Shown here: piece after piece, positions 44,293 through 56,200 of the stretch
How the letters are laid out: each line of letters opens with the position of its first letter
Numbering within the stretch: the stretch's first letter is position 1
Assembly (NCBI GenBank): GCA_013368375.1
Contig: JAACJP010000061.1
Location: forward strand, 62,001-126,000
Origin: Tricholomella constricta
Taxonomy: Eukaryota; Basidiomycota; Agaricomycetes; Agaricales; Lyophyllaceae
Reading direction: 5' to 3'
DNA: 64,000 bases
Position numbers and translations under genes: made by a program
The notes under the pieces: model-generated
The model's database searches: none
What the model was told of the DNA's origin: nothing
What the model saw: the letters and a program-made list of their open reading frames with translations, nothing else

Positions 44293-44559
44293 CCAGCCAC
44301 ATATATTATTTGTGCTTGCTTGGAAGCGAGAAACGACAATGCACGCGCCTCCGAGTCCTCATCGATTGTCCGTCGCTGTCGGCTTGATTACTGTCTGACC
44401 TTGCGAGTTCCTCTCTCATCCTTACTTTCTTTTTACTATCTCATGTTATAACACCTGTTGACCCGGGAAAACAGTCATCTTCAATGTCCAAAGGTCAGCT
44501 TATCTACTGAAAACTCGATACTGGTCACTAATTTGTCAGGTCTCGAGAGATTGGTGTAT

Positions 44560-47036
44560 TCAGGCAAATTTCTGCTTCTTCCGAGGGTTCTTTGCACCAC
44601 CATGATCTGTGCAAGGACAAAATTTGGCCCCACCCGACCCCTTACAGCTCTCCACCCGGCCACAATTGTGATCACGACATGCCGCACATCGTTTATTGCG
44701 CCTTTTCTTGGAACCCCTCGGATTCGGCGGATTTGATGAGACCCCACCGCTCTCACCGCTCCCACCACTCTCACCGCTCCCACCACTCCCGCCACTCCCG
44801 CCACTGTTAGTCATCGTAACGAGGTTCGAAATCGGCAAGTGCGTGTTCGTCGAGATGGCGGCCACTTCTCTCGCTGATTCGGTATTGTCGTGTTCAAGGG
44901 CTGGAGGGTTCACCAACTGGATGGGAATAATAGGGCGGGTGTGGAGCGTAGCTGGTGCAGTGGAAATCTGGGAGGTCGTGTTGGTTGATCGTGAGGATGC
45001 TGTGGGGTTCGACATTGAGTGTGAGTCACGACATTCCCATTATCTACAGCACTCACTGATGATGTAGTTTTCATCTGTGTCTTTTCCTTTGCCTTTTCGT
45101 GCTGTTGGCTGCGGATTGGACTCCAGGAGCGTACGCGCAGGTAACACTCGGGACCGTCGATTGGGGTCGCTCAAGATGTCGGTAATGTCCTTGCGTTCAC
45201 GAACACTGTTCGATAAAGTTGCCTTTTCAGCACGGTATGCCGCCCAGACCTTGTGATGGCGCTCGAGCTGCTGCGGAATTTTGTAGAAGATTTGATCCTC
45301 CGGCTGCCTTTCATGTACAAGCTCGTTCCATCGTAGGGCAAATCTTTCGAAATTAATGGATTTTGCAGTGTTGCTGGCCGCCGGTGCGCGTGAAGATTGA
45401 ATAAAAAACTGATTGGTTTCGAGGAGCTCGGTAAAGAGTCGATACTCGGCAGGGGTGTGTATTGGGACAACAGCATGCGCTGTTTGCTGACGTTGACGCA
45501 GATAATCATAGACACTGCGAGGTGCAGTCGAGAGATGGGTAAGGAGGTGCACAGGCATGTCGCGATGATATGGAGTGCCCTCTTGAATTGTGGACTCGAC
45601 ACGATGCATACCGTAACTTGCAGTCATAGCTTTCGGGACTTTAATTATTCCTGAGGACTCCTTGGTTGCAATGCGGGTACTAAGGGTCGAGGGCATTGGG
45701 AATGACGGCTGTGTGCCCAATCCCACAGCAAGCTCAACAATCTCGTCCGTTCGCCAGTTGTCGAAGTGGCCACGGAATCTTTTACCTGTACGGTTGAAGA
45801 AGCCAACCTGGTTATAATATGTGTGGGTGTTGTAGTGCTACCAGAAGCTATGTATCATGTACTGTTGTATTTCTTCGATGTCGTATATTTGCTAACGCAC
45901 AGTCTGCGAGCTCTGGCGATGCTCGGAGTGATCCAAATGTGCGGCGCAAAGGCATGTGAATACCTCCCTCGACGGAGTTGGTCCCACGCAGGCAGCGATA
46001 CACGACGAGTCCATTAGGGTCTGTGCCTATCTTGCGGTATAGCGAGTAACCAGGCGGATCAGATAGAAGCCCTAATTCTGCAACTTTGATAATTGCAGCG
46101 GCCTGCTTTTTTGCACCATCAGAAAAGAGAGGCCCTCGTTTGGGGTCAATAGAACATTGTACGTTAGACCAGCAGTCAAAAAGCTTCTTCAAATCTGAGA
46201 CCAGCTTTTCAGGTGGAGGGCAGTAGCGACGAACTCGGCGTCGAATTGCGTCAGAGTGGGAACGAACAGCGTATGACCACGAAAGACCCTTCTTTTGATA
46301 CACGGCAGAAACTGCAGCAACATCAGATTCATTAGGTATAAGAAGAACCTGACTGAAAGCTGCAGCAAAGGCTTTGAATCCTGAGTGTGCTTTAGGAAGA
46401 AGGCGATGGAGACGATCCTGAACATGCCACAAGTCATCATAGAGCCGATTGGAAAGAGAGCCTGAAACAGATGTCGGTTGATGGAGGAGGTTGGTCGAAG
46501 TGATTTCTTGTGCGGGATCAGATGTAGGTATGTTGCTGGCAATTTGGAAATTGTTGAGCTGTGTAACATTTATGTTCCGTACCAGTTCATCGAAGTCAGC
46601 ACAACCATACTCATCATCTGAGCCTGGCTCATGTGAAATCTGATATTGCTTCAGCTCCAATGACTGATTTCAGTATCACTCTAGACTCACTGTACTAGGC
46701 TCGAGTTCAAAAGCTTGAAATCCAGGTATGTGTTCTTCATCCAAATCAGAATCATCTGATGACTCCGACTCACTATCAGAATCAGAGTTGGACCATGGGA
46801 GAAATCCTGCGCTAGTCTGTGGTGGCCCAGTCTCCTCAAGAACAAAATGAAAAGTGTTGGGAGCATTTTCTTTCGCAGATGCGGGTAGCTCAGTGGCCCG
46901 GGTACGGAGGGATGCACGAGCGACAACAAGATGAAATGGCCGTAAATGTGTCGACAAAGTTTCTAATGTTTCCTGGTACAACGAAACAATGAAACCTGGT
47001 ACGAGCACCTTTTCGACCAGTATTACAGTTCGAGAA
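44560..47036 (-). pseudogene. 3' half of a DEDDy exonuclease gene disrupted by a copia insertion
   Basis: Exons 47036-46691, 46639-45863, 45807-45057 and 44999-44560 are all in phase. They continue the frame of the exonuclease half at 57960-59080 if the copia element and one GAGAA copy are removed. The region codes acidic SDSDSESESSDDSDLDEE, a domain with NRLYDDLWHVQDRLHRLLPK, FSQVLLIPNESDVAAV and the family-typical GTNSVEGGIHMPLRRTFGSL, then NTTVGFFNRTGKRFRGHFDNW, and a basic C-terminal cysteine motif KRCAACRDHNCGRVESC...CPC. Such exonuclease + long C-terminal proteins are expanded in Agaricomycetes; the C-terminal role is unknown. As it stands the gene is split by 10.9 kb. Confidence 0.8.
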
Positions 47037-47427
47037 TGTAGTAGATCAACAATATAAGTCCTCAGGGTCTAGACACGCTGTGTTAGACGACTGTATTATG
47101 CACCTGTAGTAGATCAACAATATAAGTCTACAGGTACCTATCAGTAAAGAATCGAGAAGTAAAGCAGACAAACGCGACGCACCCTCAGGGTCTAGACACG
47201 CTGTGTTAGACGACTGAGGTGCCCGTTTGTCTGTCCGTAAAATATATAGTAAGTTAATAAGGTTCTAGCAAAGACTAGCAAATACCGATCGATTGAAACC
47301 AGCCACAGTGAGCCACGACGCTCCGCGCCGTGGCGTAAAGAATAAGCGCACGCCAGAATAGGTAATTGGCCGAATAAGGAAATAGATAATTAAATTGATC
47401 GCGGTCTTGATGAGTCCATCGTCGACA
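47037..47427 (-). repeat. 3' LTR of the copia element
   Basis: It has an unusual internal layout: a 24-bp block (TGTAGTAGATC...) and a 33-bp block (CTCAGGGTCTAGACACG...) each occur twice, alternating. The second block holds an inverted repeat GTCTAGACACG/CTGTGTTAGAC. Confidence 0.9.
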
Positions 47428-47459
47428 CTCCCCCGGACGATCAAGACCGTTTACTTGAG

Positions 47460-47605
47460 TGTTACGGTCAAGGTTGAGACAATAGACTTAGGGCGAGGGA
47501 CGAAGCGTAGCAGCTATGAATGTGTTGATTGAACTAAGGAAAAAGTGTATCGTAAAATAACGCGTAAGTAAGTAGGTGAGACATAACGTAGTAGTGACCG
47601 TGACA
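47460..47605 (-). repeat. 3' LTR of gypsy element 2
   Basis: Identical by eye to 53078-53223; the pol stop codon lies right at its edge (47606-47608). Confidence 0.92.
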
Positions 47606-50600
47606 TTATCCCCCTTTTAATGGTGGATCGAGGCGATTGGGAGGCCGAGAGACGCGACCTGTGCGAGTAGTGGTAGTAGGCGGAGGTACGTAAACAGAAC
47701 GAGGATTTTCATGTATAGTAGGAGGAGAAACGGGACGAGGATGAGGAAACGACGACGAACCGTGAGCCGAACTCTGTTCACGACCGTCTACCGAGGTTGA
47801 CACGGCTCCTGGCGTAACACCAGTTACGTCGAAGTGCGACACGGGAGACTCGGACGTAGAGAGGGGAAGTTCGGTCGATGGAACATCTTGGGCGTCGTGA
47901 GTGGAACTAGTAGGTAAATTGTCAGTAATAAGAGAAAAGTGTTGTTGTAACGTAATAGGATGAGGCCTCGGGGCTCGGGGGTGACGACGGTGGAAACGAT
48001 CGATAAGTTCGTTGGCGGTGGTAGGGATGTCGGAGAGGGCGATCCAGGAATTTTCTGAGTCGGGAAGGGAGTGCCAGTGGACGAAGTATTCATAACGATG
48101 ACCGATTTTGCGAGAGTCGAGGATGTTGGAAATGGATGGGGTAGAGTCGGCGAGTTGGAAGGGTTGAGGAGAGGAGTGGGGATGGAATTCCGAAGGGTCT
48201 TGATAGGGTTCTAATAGGGAGGTGTGGAACACGGGATGGAGTCGAGAGAGATAGGATGGGAGGCGTAGCTGATACGTCTGCAAGCCGATACGACGAACGA
48301 CTGGGAAAGGGCCGAGGCGTCGATGATCCAATTTGAGCGACGGCCTAGTCGTTCGAATGTTACGGCGAAGTAGCCATACCAGTTGGTCGGGAGAATAGGA
48401 TGGAGAGGGTAAGACCTTGGTGTCGAATATTCTCTTTTGACGATCTTGATAATACTGAAGTTCGGCGCGTAGTTCGGAATGAATTTGATCTAAACGTAGA
48501 GCTAAATCGTCAGCAGCAGGGACGGTAGAGACTTCAGAAAGTTTAGGAGTGAAGGTAGGATGGAAACCATAGTTGGCGTAGAATGGCGAATGTTTTGTTG
48601 ACGAGTTTTCGGAGTTGTTGAAAACGAATTCTGCCAGGGGAAGGTAATCAACCCAATCGTCCTGCTGGTACGAGCAGTACGCGCGCAGATAGCCCTCAAG
48701 AGTCTGATTAGTACGCTCTGTGAGGCCATCCGTGCGTGGGTGATAGGCTGTGGAGAAACGAGCGTCGATGTCGAGACGCGAAGTAAGTTCTTTCCAAAAG
48801 TTAGAAACAAAAAGGGTGCCACGATCCGAGATGATGGAATCTGGGAGACCGTGGTAGCGAAATATGCGATCGACAAATAACCACGCGAGATCCGACGCGG
48901 TCATCGACTCTGTACAGGGAATGAAGTGCGCTGCACGCGTTAGACGATCACAAACGACGAGAATTGAATCGTAAGAATGAGAATTAGGAAGCTTAACAAT
49001 AAAATCCATAGAAATTGATTTCCATGGGCGTTCAGGGATGTCGAGTGGTTGTAGAAGACCATAGGGCTTGTGGCGAGGGATCTTGATACGATTACACGTA
49101 TCGCACGCTGAGACGTAGCGGCGGACATACGTATAGATTCCCGGCCAAGAGTAGTCGCGTAGAATATTCTTGACGGTCAGAGTACGTCCAGGATGACCAC
49201 CAAGTACACAATCATGGCGAGTATAGAGTATCTCGGCACGAAGGGACTTTGGTACGAAGACGCGACCGTTGTGGAATACCATGTCGTCTTGGGCCGTGAA
49301 TTCCGTAGATCCATGAAGAAGTGCTTCTCGCCACTCAGAGTCTTCTTGGAACACTGTTCGAAAACGCTTGAGGAGTTCAGAATTGTCGATGGCGAGTGTT
49401 GTAAAGGCAGAAATTGAAGACGAAGTAGACGAATCTGTTTCGGAAGAAGGAAAAATGCGTTTAGTGTGCGACGAAGTAAGAATTGTCTTTCGTTGAGCCT
49501 CCAGGACGTCATCCCCTTTTTGAGGTAGGAAATCGGGGCGCCTAGATGGCGAGTCGGCGACGTTCTGAGTACCTGGGGCCCAATCGAGACAGAAATCGAA
49601 CTCGGAAAGAAACATAGACCACCGAGCTTGGCGGCGATTAAGTAAACGAGAAGACATAAAATACTCAAGATTTTTGTGGTCGCAAATCACCGAAATGGGG
49701 ACGGAGGTACCCATCAGCCAGGGACGCATATCGCGAAATGAATCGACGATAGCAAGGAGTTCCTTGTCGTGGATGTCGTAATTAATTTCGGTGGGCGAGA
49801 GTTTTCGAGAGTAGTAGGCGACGGGGTGAAGTCGATTACTCTCGTCGGGTTGCTGGAGAATACCTGAAAGAGCGAAATCTGAAGCGTCAGTAGCAAGAGT
49901 AGAGGGTTTGGAGGGGTCGAAATGGCGCAAAACAGGGTACGAAGTAAAAGCGCGCTTAAGTTGTTCGAAAGACAAACGCGCGGAATCTGTGAAGTCGAAA
50001 GGAATATTTTTGTGAGTTAACTTGTTCAAAGGAAGGGCAATTTTGGCGTAGTGATCCACGAAACGTCTGTAAAAATTAGTAAAACCAAGGAAAGATTGAA
50101 TATCACGACGGTTTCGAGGAGTAGGCCATTCGGCAATGGTAGCGAGTTTTTTGGGATTCATCTTGATACCGTCAGCTCCGATGAGGAAGCCTAGGTATTC
50201 GACCTCGGTCTTGTCAAACTCGCACTTCTTCGCGTTAGCAAAAAGACGAGCTTGTCGAAGTCGATCCAAAACCAATTTGACTTGATGATCGTGTTCTTCT
50301 TGGTTTCGAGAGAATATCAGAATATCGTCGAGATAAACGACGCAGAAGACGCCGATATAGTCCCGGAGAGTGTCCTGAATAAAAGCCTGAAAAGTCGCTG
50401 GAGCGTTAGTCAAACCAAATGGCATAACCAAATATTCATAGAGTCCTAGTGGTGTCCGAAAGGCGGTTTTCCATTCATCTCCTTCTCGAATGCGAACTAG
50501 ATTGAATGCGTTCTTCAGGTCAATGACCGTGAAGAGTTTACATCCTTGCGTCCGATCCAAGAGATCATCGACGTGGGGGAGAGGATACCGGTTCTTCTTC

Positions 50601-51897
50601 GTAATCGCGTTAAGACCACGATAGTCCACGCAAAGACGTAAATCGCCGGTTTTTCGTCGAATAAAGAGGATTGGCGAGGCGGCAGAGGAAGTCGAGCGCC
50701 TAATAAACCCTTTCTTGAGATAATCATCGAGGTATTCGGAAAGGTACTTTTGCTCTTCCTGATTCAGTCGATAAATCGAGCCGAACGGAGGCGTTTTCCC
50801 TTCGTCGAGTTCGATAGATATATCGTAGGGTCGATGGGGCGGAAGGTGATTGACTTCTGTGGGAGAAAAGACAGTGTCAGCCCACGACATATACTTGGAT
50901 GGTACGTGTTGGTATTGGTCATTGGGTGGTGGCGCAGTCGGAACTTGGTCGTCAACTTCGTTTGAAGAGTCAGACGACGTAGCCGCGACATAGACGGGTG
51001 AACCTGTAGGGTGAAAACGGAAAAGTGAAACGGGAGCGTGTTTAGCGTATTTGAGAAAACGCTGTGGCGTGGTGACCGAAATGTTCGGCTTGGGCGTAGG
51101 CAAAGGATTATCTGTAGAGGAGCGACCGTAGCCGGTCCATTTAGCCAGAAAATTGAGATACGGTGGTGCCGAAGGCGTCTTGGGACGTGGTGGCGGCGTA
51201 AGTGTTGGCGTAGAAAACATAGGGGCGCTAGCGAGACCGAAGCCTAGGCCAGCCGTGGTGATGGGACAAGCTTGGATGGATGTAGACATAGAACTTGGAG
51301 GCTTAAGACCGAAGCCTTTAGCTGGAACCGTAATTGGATACGTGGGTGTGAGATTGCAACAGTCGAGTGAAAGGTCAGGATTCGACCAATCGATTCGAGG
51401 GTTGTGGCGACGAAGCCAATCGAGACCTAGAATTACAGGGAATGGGACAGCGACAACACCTAATGCGATGCACTCGGAGTGTTTATCCACGGTTAGTTGC
51501 GTAACAACATCAGAAGAGACAAGTCCAGAGGCGATAGGACGATTGTCCACCGCTATTATCGGTACAGGTATGTCTTTAACGTGTCGCGGCAAGGAATGTC
51601 GCTTCGCAAAGACATCCGAAATACATGATGCCGAAGCACCAGAGTCAACGAGAGCGAAAGTCTTGACAGACTTATGGTTCGGAAAATGAAGAGAAACAGA
51701 AATAAAGAAATGGTCGGGCGAAGAAATGTTCGTATCAGGAGGAAAATTATACCGAGGAGCATGGAATGACGAAACACGTGTCCATTTCCCGTTATCGAGC
51801 CGAGAAGAGTGGACGACGGGCTCCGGAGTGATCAGATGGGTCCTAGCATCATTATCCGGTAGCCCTTGGACCTCGTGAGGGGAACCGGTTAGGCTTT
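47606..51897 (-). CDS. Pol polyprotein of gypsy element 2 with chromodomain
   Basis: The frame is open from the end of gag (-1 relative) to 47606. Domains in order: protease TFALVDSGASASCISD, reverse transcriptase with CVVYLDDILIFSRN, RNase H with LATDASDFALSGIL and DKELLAIVDSF, integrase zinc motif HDCVLGGHPGRTL...CDTCNRIK, DDE core (SMDFIVKLP, ISDRGTLFVSNF, DGLTERTNQTLEGY), and a chromodomain DSRKIGHRYEYFVHWHSLPDSENSW near the end, followed by a Pro/Ser/Arg-rich tail. Chromodomains of this clade target integration to marked chromatin. All catalytic residues are present and no stop interrupts the frame; the element looks active. Confidence 0.9.
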
Positions 51898-53046
51898 TCC
51901 CGACTTGGGATCAGCCTTGGACGCAGACTTCGCTTGTCTGGCCCTCATGTCGCGTTTGGCGCGCTCGGACATATTTGGACAGTCATTAATAGAGTGCGCA
52001 CCTTGACCACAATAAAAGCAGAGGTTATTAGCGCGACGGCGCTCACGTTCAGTGGGGTTAACCTTTCCACGACGCAAACTGTCGACTTCCATTGGTACGA
52101 CGTCCGAAGACGACGAAGACGACGAAGCGTGCGGAGCCTGGTGAGGAGGTGCCGGAGGATGGCGTGGCTGAGTTGAAGTTGTCGAACTAGATGATTTGCC
52201 ACGATGTTCCTTGAGTTCCGTTTGACGAAGATGAATCCTATTGTCGATAGAGATGATAGTCTTCACGTAATCGTCGAAAGTCTTGGGACGAGGGAGGATG
52301 ACCATGGCGTCCTTGACCGATTCTTTGAGTCCAGGATAGAAATTGTCGATCTTGGAATCTTCGTCAAAGTTGAGATCGGCAATGATTTCGCGGTAGCGAG
52401 ACGCATAGTTGGCAGCAGATCCAGGTTCTTGTTTGAGCTTCCGGACCTTGGCGAGGGCGGTAGCATGTTTATCTGTATCATCGAAGTGCTCCACGAACGC
52501 TTGGTAAAATCCACGAAAATCGTGGAAGAGTTCGGGGCGCGTCTTCTCGATACTAGCGTACCACGATGCCGGGGATCCGTCCTTGAGATAGAAGCTGAAG
52601 TAGAGAACCTTGTCGTAGTCCGTAGGGAGCGAACGACGTTGAAGGTGGAGGGCGTTATTGATTTCGCGAAGGAAAGAACTCAGCTGTGCGACAGTACCAT
52701 CGTACATGCGCGGCTCTCGAACCTTCGGAACGCCTGAACCCTCAGCGCCTTGAACCGGGGCCGTAGGTACTTGAAGAGGAGCTGAAACGTCGGAAGATAG
52801 GGGCGGCATAGAGCTGGTGAAAGAAGCAGGAGTGTGGTTGGAGTTTTGTTGGTTCTTGAGTTCTCGGATAGCGTCGAGGATGGCCGAGTTGTCTGACTTG
52901 CGCTGGGCTGTATCCTCGGACACAGACTTGCCAACAGCGTGGACGATTCGCCAGAGTTCCTGTACACCCACGCCAGGAGGGGGTGTCTCAGGTATGATGA
53001 TGGATTCGACGGGTGTCTGAGGTGGAATTTCGGCAGAGGAAGACAT
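51889..53046 (-). CDS. Gag of gypsy element 2
   Basis: 385 residues from MSSSAEIPPQTPVES. The capsid part has EPRMYDGTVAQLSSFLREINNAL, DYDKVLYFSFYLKDGSPASWY and FDDTDKHATALAKVRKLKQ. A zinc knuckle CFYCGQGAHSINDCP comes near residue 345, then a basic tail ending SKADPKSGKA. It ends at TAA 51891-51889. The slippery heptamer G GGA AAA covers the last Gly-Lys codons and would shift ribosomes into pol. Confidence 0.9.
   Translation of the reverse strand: MSSSAEIPPQTPVESIIIPETPPPGVGVQELWRIVHAVGKSVSEDTAQRKSDNSAILDAIRELKNQQNSNHTPASFTSSMPPLSSDVSAPLQVPTAPVQGAEGSGVPKVREPRMYDGTVAQLSSFLREINNALHLQRRSLPTDYDKVLYFSFYLKDGSPASWYASIEKTRPELFHDFRGFYQAFVEHFDDTDKHATALAKVRKLKQEPGSAANYASRYREIIADLNFDEDSKIDNFYPGLKESVKDAMVILPRPKTFDDYVKTIISIDNRIHLRQTELKEHRGKSSSSTTSTQPRHPPAPPHQAPHASSSSSSSDVVPMEVDSLRRGKVNPTERERRRANNLCFYCGQGAHSINDCPNMSERAKRDMRARQAKSASKADPKSGKA
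51895..51901 (-). promoter_or_regulatory. Putative -1 ribosomal frameshift site G GGA AAA
   Basis: The gag codons are TCG GGA AAA GCC TAA. A -1 slip after AAA continues AGC CTA ACC GGT in the pol frame, which is open to the LTR. Heptamer, frame and position (one codon before the stop) all fit programmed -1 frameshifting. Confidence 0.7.
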
Positions 53047-53061
53047 AGATGCGTAGTTTTA

Positions 53062-53077
53062 GGTAGTTCAATCAAAC
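53062..53077 (-). promoter_or_regulatory. Primer binding site candidate of gypsy element 2 (self-priming type)
   Basis: Directly inside the 5' LTR, the - strand reads GTTTGATTGAACTACC. Twelve of these bases (53075-53064) are exactly complementary to the LTR segment at 53143-53154. In Tf1/sushi-type elements the PBS pairs with the element's own RNA 5' end rather than with a tRNA. Confidence 0.5.
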
Positions 53078-53223
53078 TGTTACGGTCAAGGTTGAGACAA
53101 TAGACTTAGGGCGAGGGACGAAGCGTAGCAGCTATGAATGTGTTGATTGAACTAAGGAAAAAGTGTATCGTAAAATAACGCGTAAGTAAGTAGGTGAGAC
53201 ATAACGTAGTAGTGACCGTGACA
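53078..53223 (-). repeat. 5' LTR of gypsy element 2
   Basis: Identical to 47460-47605; it holds the 12-base segment complementary to the primer binding region. Confidence 0.92.
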
Positions 53224-56200
53224 TTGAGGCTGAGTTCGGCGACGAAATGTTCATGTAGTACCCGAGAGAGAGGCTTGGTGAATATGTCGGCGAGGTTTTC
53301 TGAGGATGGGGTATGTATGATTTTGATGTCTCCGTCGCGGACACGCTCCCTGATGTAGTGGTGCCGAATATCTATATGTTTCGCCCGGAGATGTCCCTTC
53401 GTCGACTGAGTGAGGGCTATAGCGGAGGTGTTGTCTGCGCGAAGGGTTGCGGGCAATGTCTGGGCGTGATCGACCTCCACGAGGAAAGTGTGCATCCACA
53501 AGGCCTGCTGTGCGCCCCGAGACATGGCTATGTACTCGGCCTCGGTGGTAGATAGGGCGACTGTCGCCTGTCTCTTAGAGCTCCAGGACACTGGCCCTCC
53601 GGCCATCATAAACACATACCCGCTAGTGGACCGACGGGTATCGTAATCCCCACCGAAGTCCGCATCAACGTATCCCACCGGCTTGAGCTTGTTGCCTCCG
53701 CGAGTGTATGTGATGCGGTAGTCGAGTGTGCCTTTGATGTATGTGAGTATGTGGACCAGGGCCTTCCAGTGCGCTGGTCCCGGGTTGGACTGGAAACGTG
53801 CAAGGAGACCGACAGCGTACGAGATGTCTGGCCGCGTGGATACCTGCGCCCACATGAGCGACCCGAGTAGTGCTCGATACGGTTTGTCCTTCATGAACAA
53901 TTTGTCGGCTTCGGTCTGGGGGCAGGAGGTCTCGTCGAGGCGCACACCAGGTGGGAGAGGAGTGGGGTGAGTGTTGCAGTCCTGGTATCCGAAGCGCTCC
54001 AGCACGCGTTCAAGGTACGCGCGCTGAGATAGAGAGATCGCACCAGTGGTTTTATCGCGATCTACGCGCATACCCAGCAGGTATTTAACCTCCCCCAAGT
54101 CCTTCATCTCGAATGCCTCCCCCAACTCCCTCTTCGCCTTTTCCGCTCCTTCGAGGGTCGAAGACAGACCGAAGACGTCATCTCCGAACGTGCTTGTGAT
54201 GGTGCGTTCGTTCCCTTCAATCCGTAGCCTCACGCAGCTGTCGGCTCTCGACGACGTGTAACCCAGTGTTTTGTATGCCTCGTCGAGTGTATCTGACCAG
54301 TCGTGCGCGCCCTGCATCATACCGTAGAGGGTTTTGAGGAGAAGACATACCTTCCCCTCCCCCCCCGAAACCCGGGCGGTACGCGCATGTATACCGTGTA
54401 CTTGTTCAGACTGTTCAGATATGCGGATATGAAGTCCGCCTGCCAGACGTGTAGACCGAGCTCGGCCGCGATAGCCGCACACATGCGGATGGATTCGAGG
54501 CGTACGACCGCGGCGTACGTCTCGTCGTAATCCTCTCCAGGTACCTGTGAGAATCCTTTCGCCACAAGTCTCGCCTTCCTCCGAATGATGTTCCCATCCG
54601 CGTCAAACTTGTGGGCGAAGACCCACATACAGCTTATGACCTTCTTCCCTTCAGGAACGGCCGACTCTGGCACCAGTTTGAAGACCCCTCGTTGGTTGAG
54701 AATCGCTAATTCGGCTTCTATAGCCGGTACCCAGAGGTCGGGACGACGCATAGCTTCACCATAATGCTTCGGGAGGTAGTTGTCTGAGGAGACGTCGCTG
54801 TCGAGTGAGGCAAGGAAAGCGTGTGCTGTGTTGGCCCGGGGACCCGCAGGTTCGTCGTGAGCCCATTCGAGCCCTGCTGCGAGAGCGTCTTCCTCTCGGG
54901 CGAGCGTTTCCTGCGCGGCCACGCCCGCGGTGGTCAGCTTCCCCCTTCGGGGAATCCGGCGTTCGGCGATCGACCTGTGGTCAATCTCCTCGGCGTCAAC
55001 AGGTGCCGCGGCGCGTGGTGGCGTTGGCAGGTCGGGGTGTAGGAGGGGATCTGTGGGCCTAATACGTGGGGCAACGGGTTGGGCAGTGGGCAGTAGTAGG
55101 CCGGGTTGTGTGGCGTCGACAGTGGGGTTTGCAGTGCCAAGAAGTTCGAGGTCATTGGTGTCGACGGTGCGGTGGCCAGTTCCCTCGTCGAAAATGACAT
55201 CACGGCTTGTCACAATTGATCGTGTCCCTCGATCAAACAATTTGTATCCGGACGATCCATAACCGATCATGACGTATTTGATGGATCGTGGATCAAGTTT
55301 CGACACGATCAGTTCCTCGGGAACCTTGGCGAACGCCGTGCAACCAAAGGGACGAAGGTGAGCGACTCCCTGGCGTCTGCTAGTCCATGCTTCAGCGGGG
55401 ACAACTCCAGGGTGGCGTGCAGATGGGATTCTGTTCCGGACATATATCATGTTCGCGCTGGCTTCCGCCCAAAGGGACTTAGGGAGGCCACTCTCAGCAA
55501 GCATGCATCGGACGCCCTCGATAATTGTGCGTATGCTCCGTTCAGCGAGGCCGTTAAGGGCGTGGGCGTATGGGGTGTTGATCTCGAGTACGATGCCGTG
55601 CTTATGGCAGTACTCGAACCACTTGTTATTGACCCATTCGCGTCCGGCATCAACGCGGACAACGCGGAGTTTGTGTCCGGTCTGGCGTTCTGATTCGACG
55701 TGGTAATGTGTGAACGCGGCAAGGGTGGTATCCGCATCTTTCCGACCTAGGTAGTAGCCTGTAAGGTGCGAACATCCACCGTCAACTCCCAGCATCATGT
55801 ATGAGGCGCCGCCCATTGATATGACCATCGCCGGTCCCCATAGGTCGAAATGGGCGCGGTGGTTGACTTCGGACTCGGGGATGACGACCCCGTCATAAGG
55901 CCGCGCCGTGTGTTTCCCGTACACACAGTCTTCGCACAAGCCTTTTACGCTGAGTCCTCCCTTGATATTCAACCCGTCTACAAGTCCCTTCTGCGCTAAC
56001 TCCCGGATGGCTGATACGCTGGCGTGGCCGAAGCGTCGGTGCCACACGTCTAGGTCGACTGGTGTGCTCTGGGACCGTGCCACCAGGGCACGAGGTGTGG
56101 CGATATCGAGCCGATACATCCCGTCCAGTCCTTCTCCCACCATGAATGTCCGTCCACCGGGGTCCGTGAATGTGGCGCGATCCTTGGCGAAGCTCACGGT

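Larger units (their letters stand above)
47460..53223 (-). mobile_element. Ty3/gypsy chromovirus 2 nested in the copia element
   Basis: The 146-bp LTRs (47460-47605 and 53078-53223) appear identical, begin TGTTACGG and end GTGACA on the + strand, and are flanked by the duplication TTGAG (47455-47459, 53224-53228). Its gag and pol are intact, so the insertion is very recent and later than the copia insertion. pol has a C-terminal chromodomain. Confidence 0.95.
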
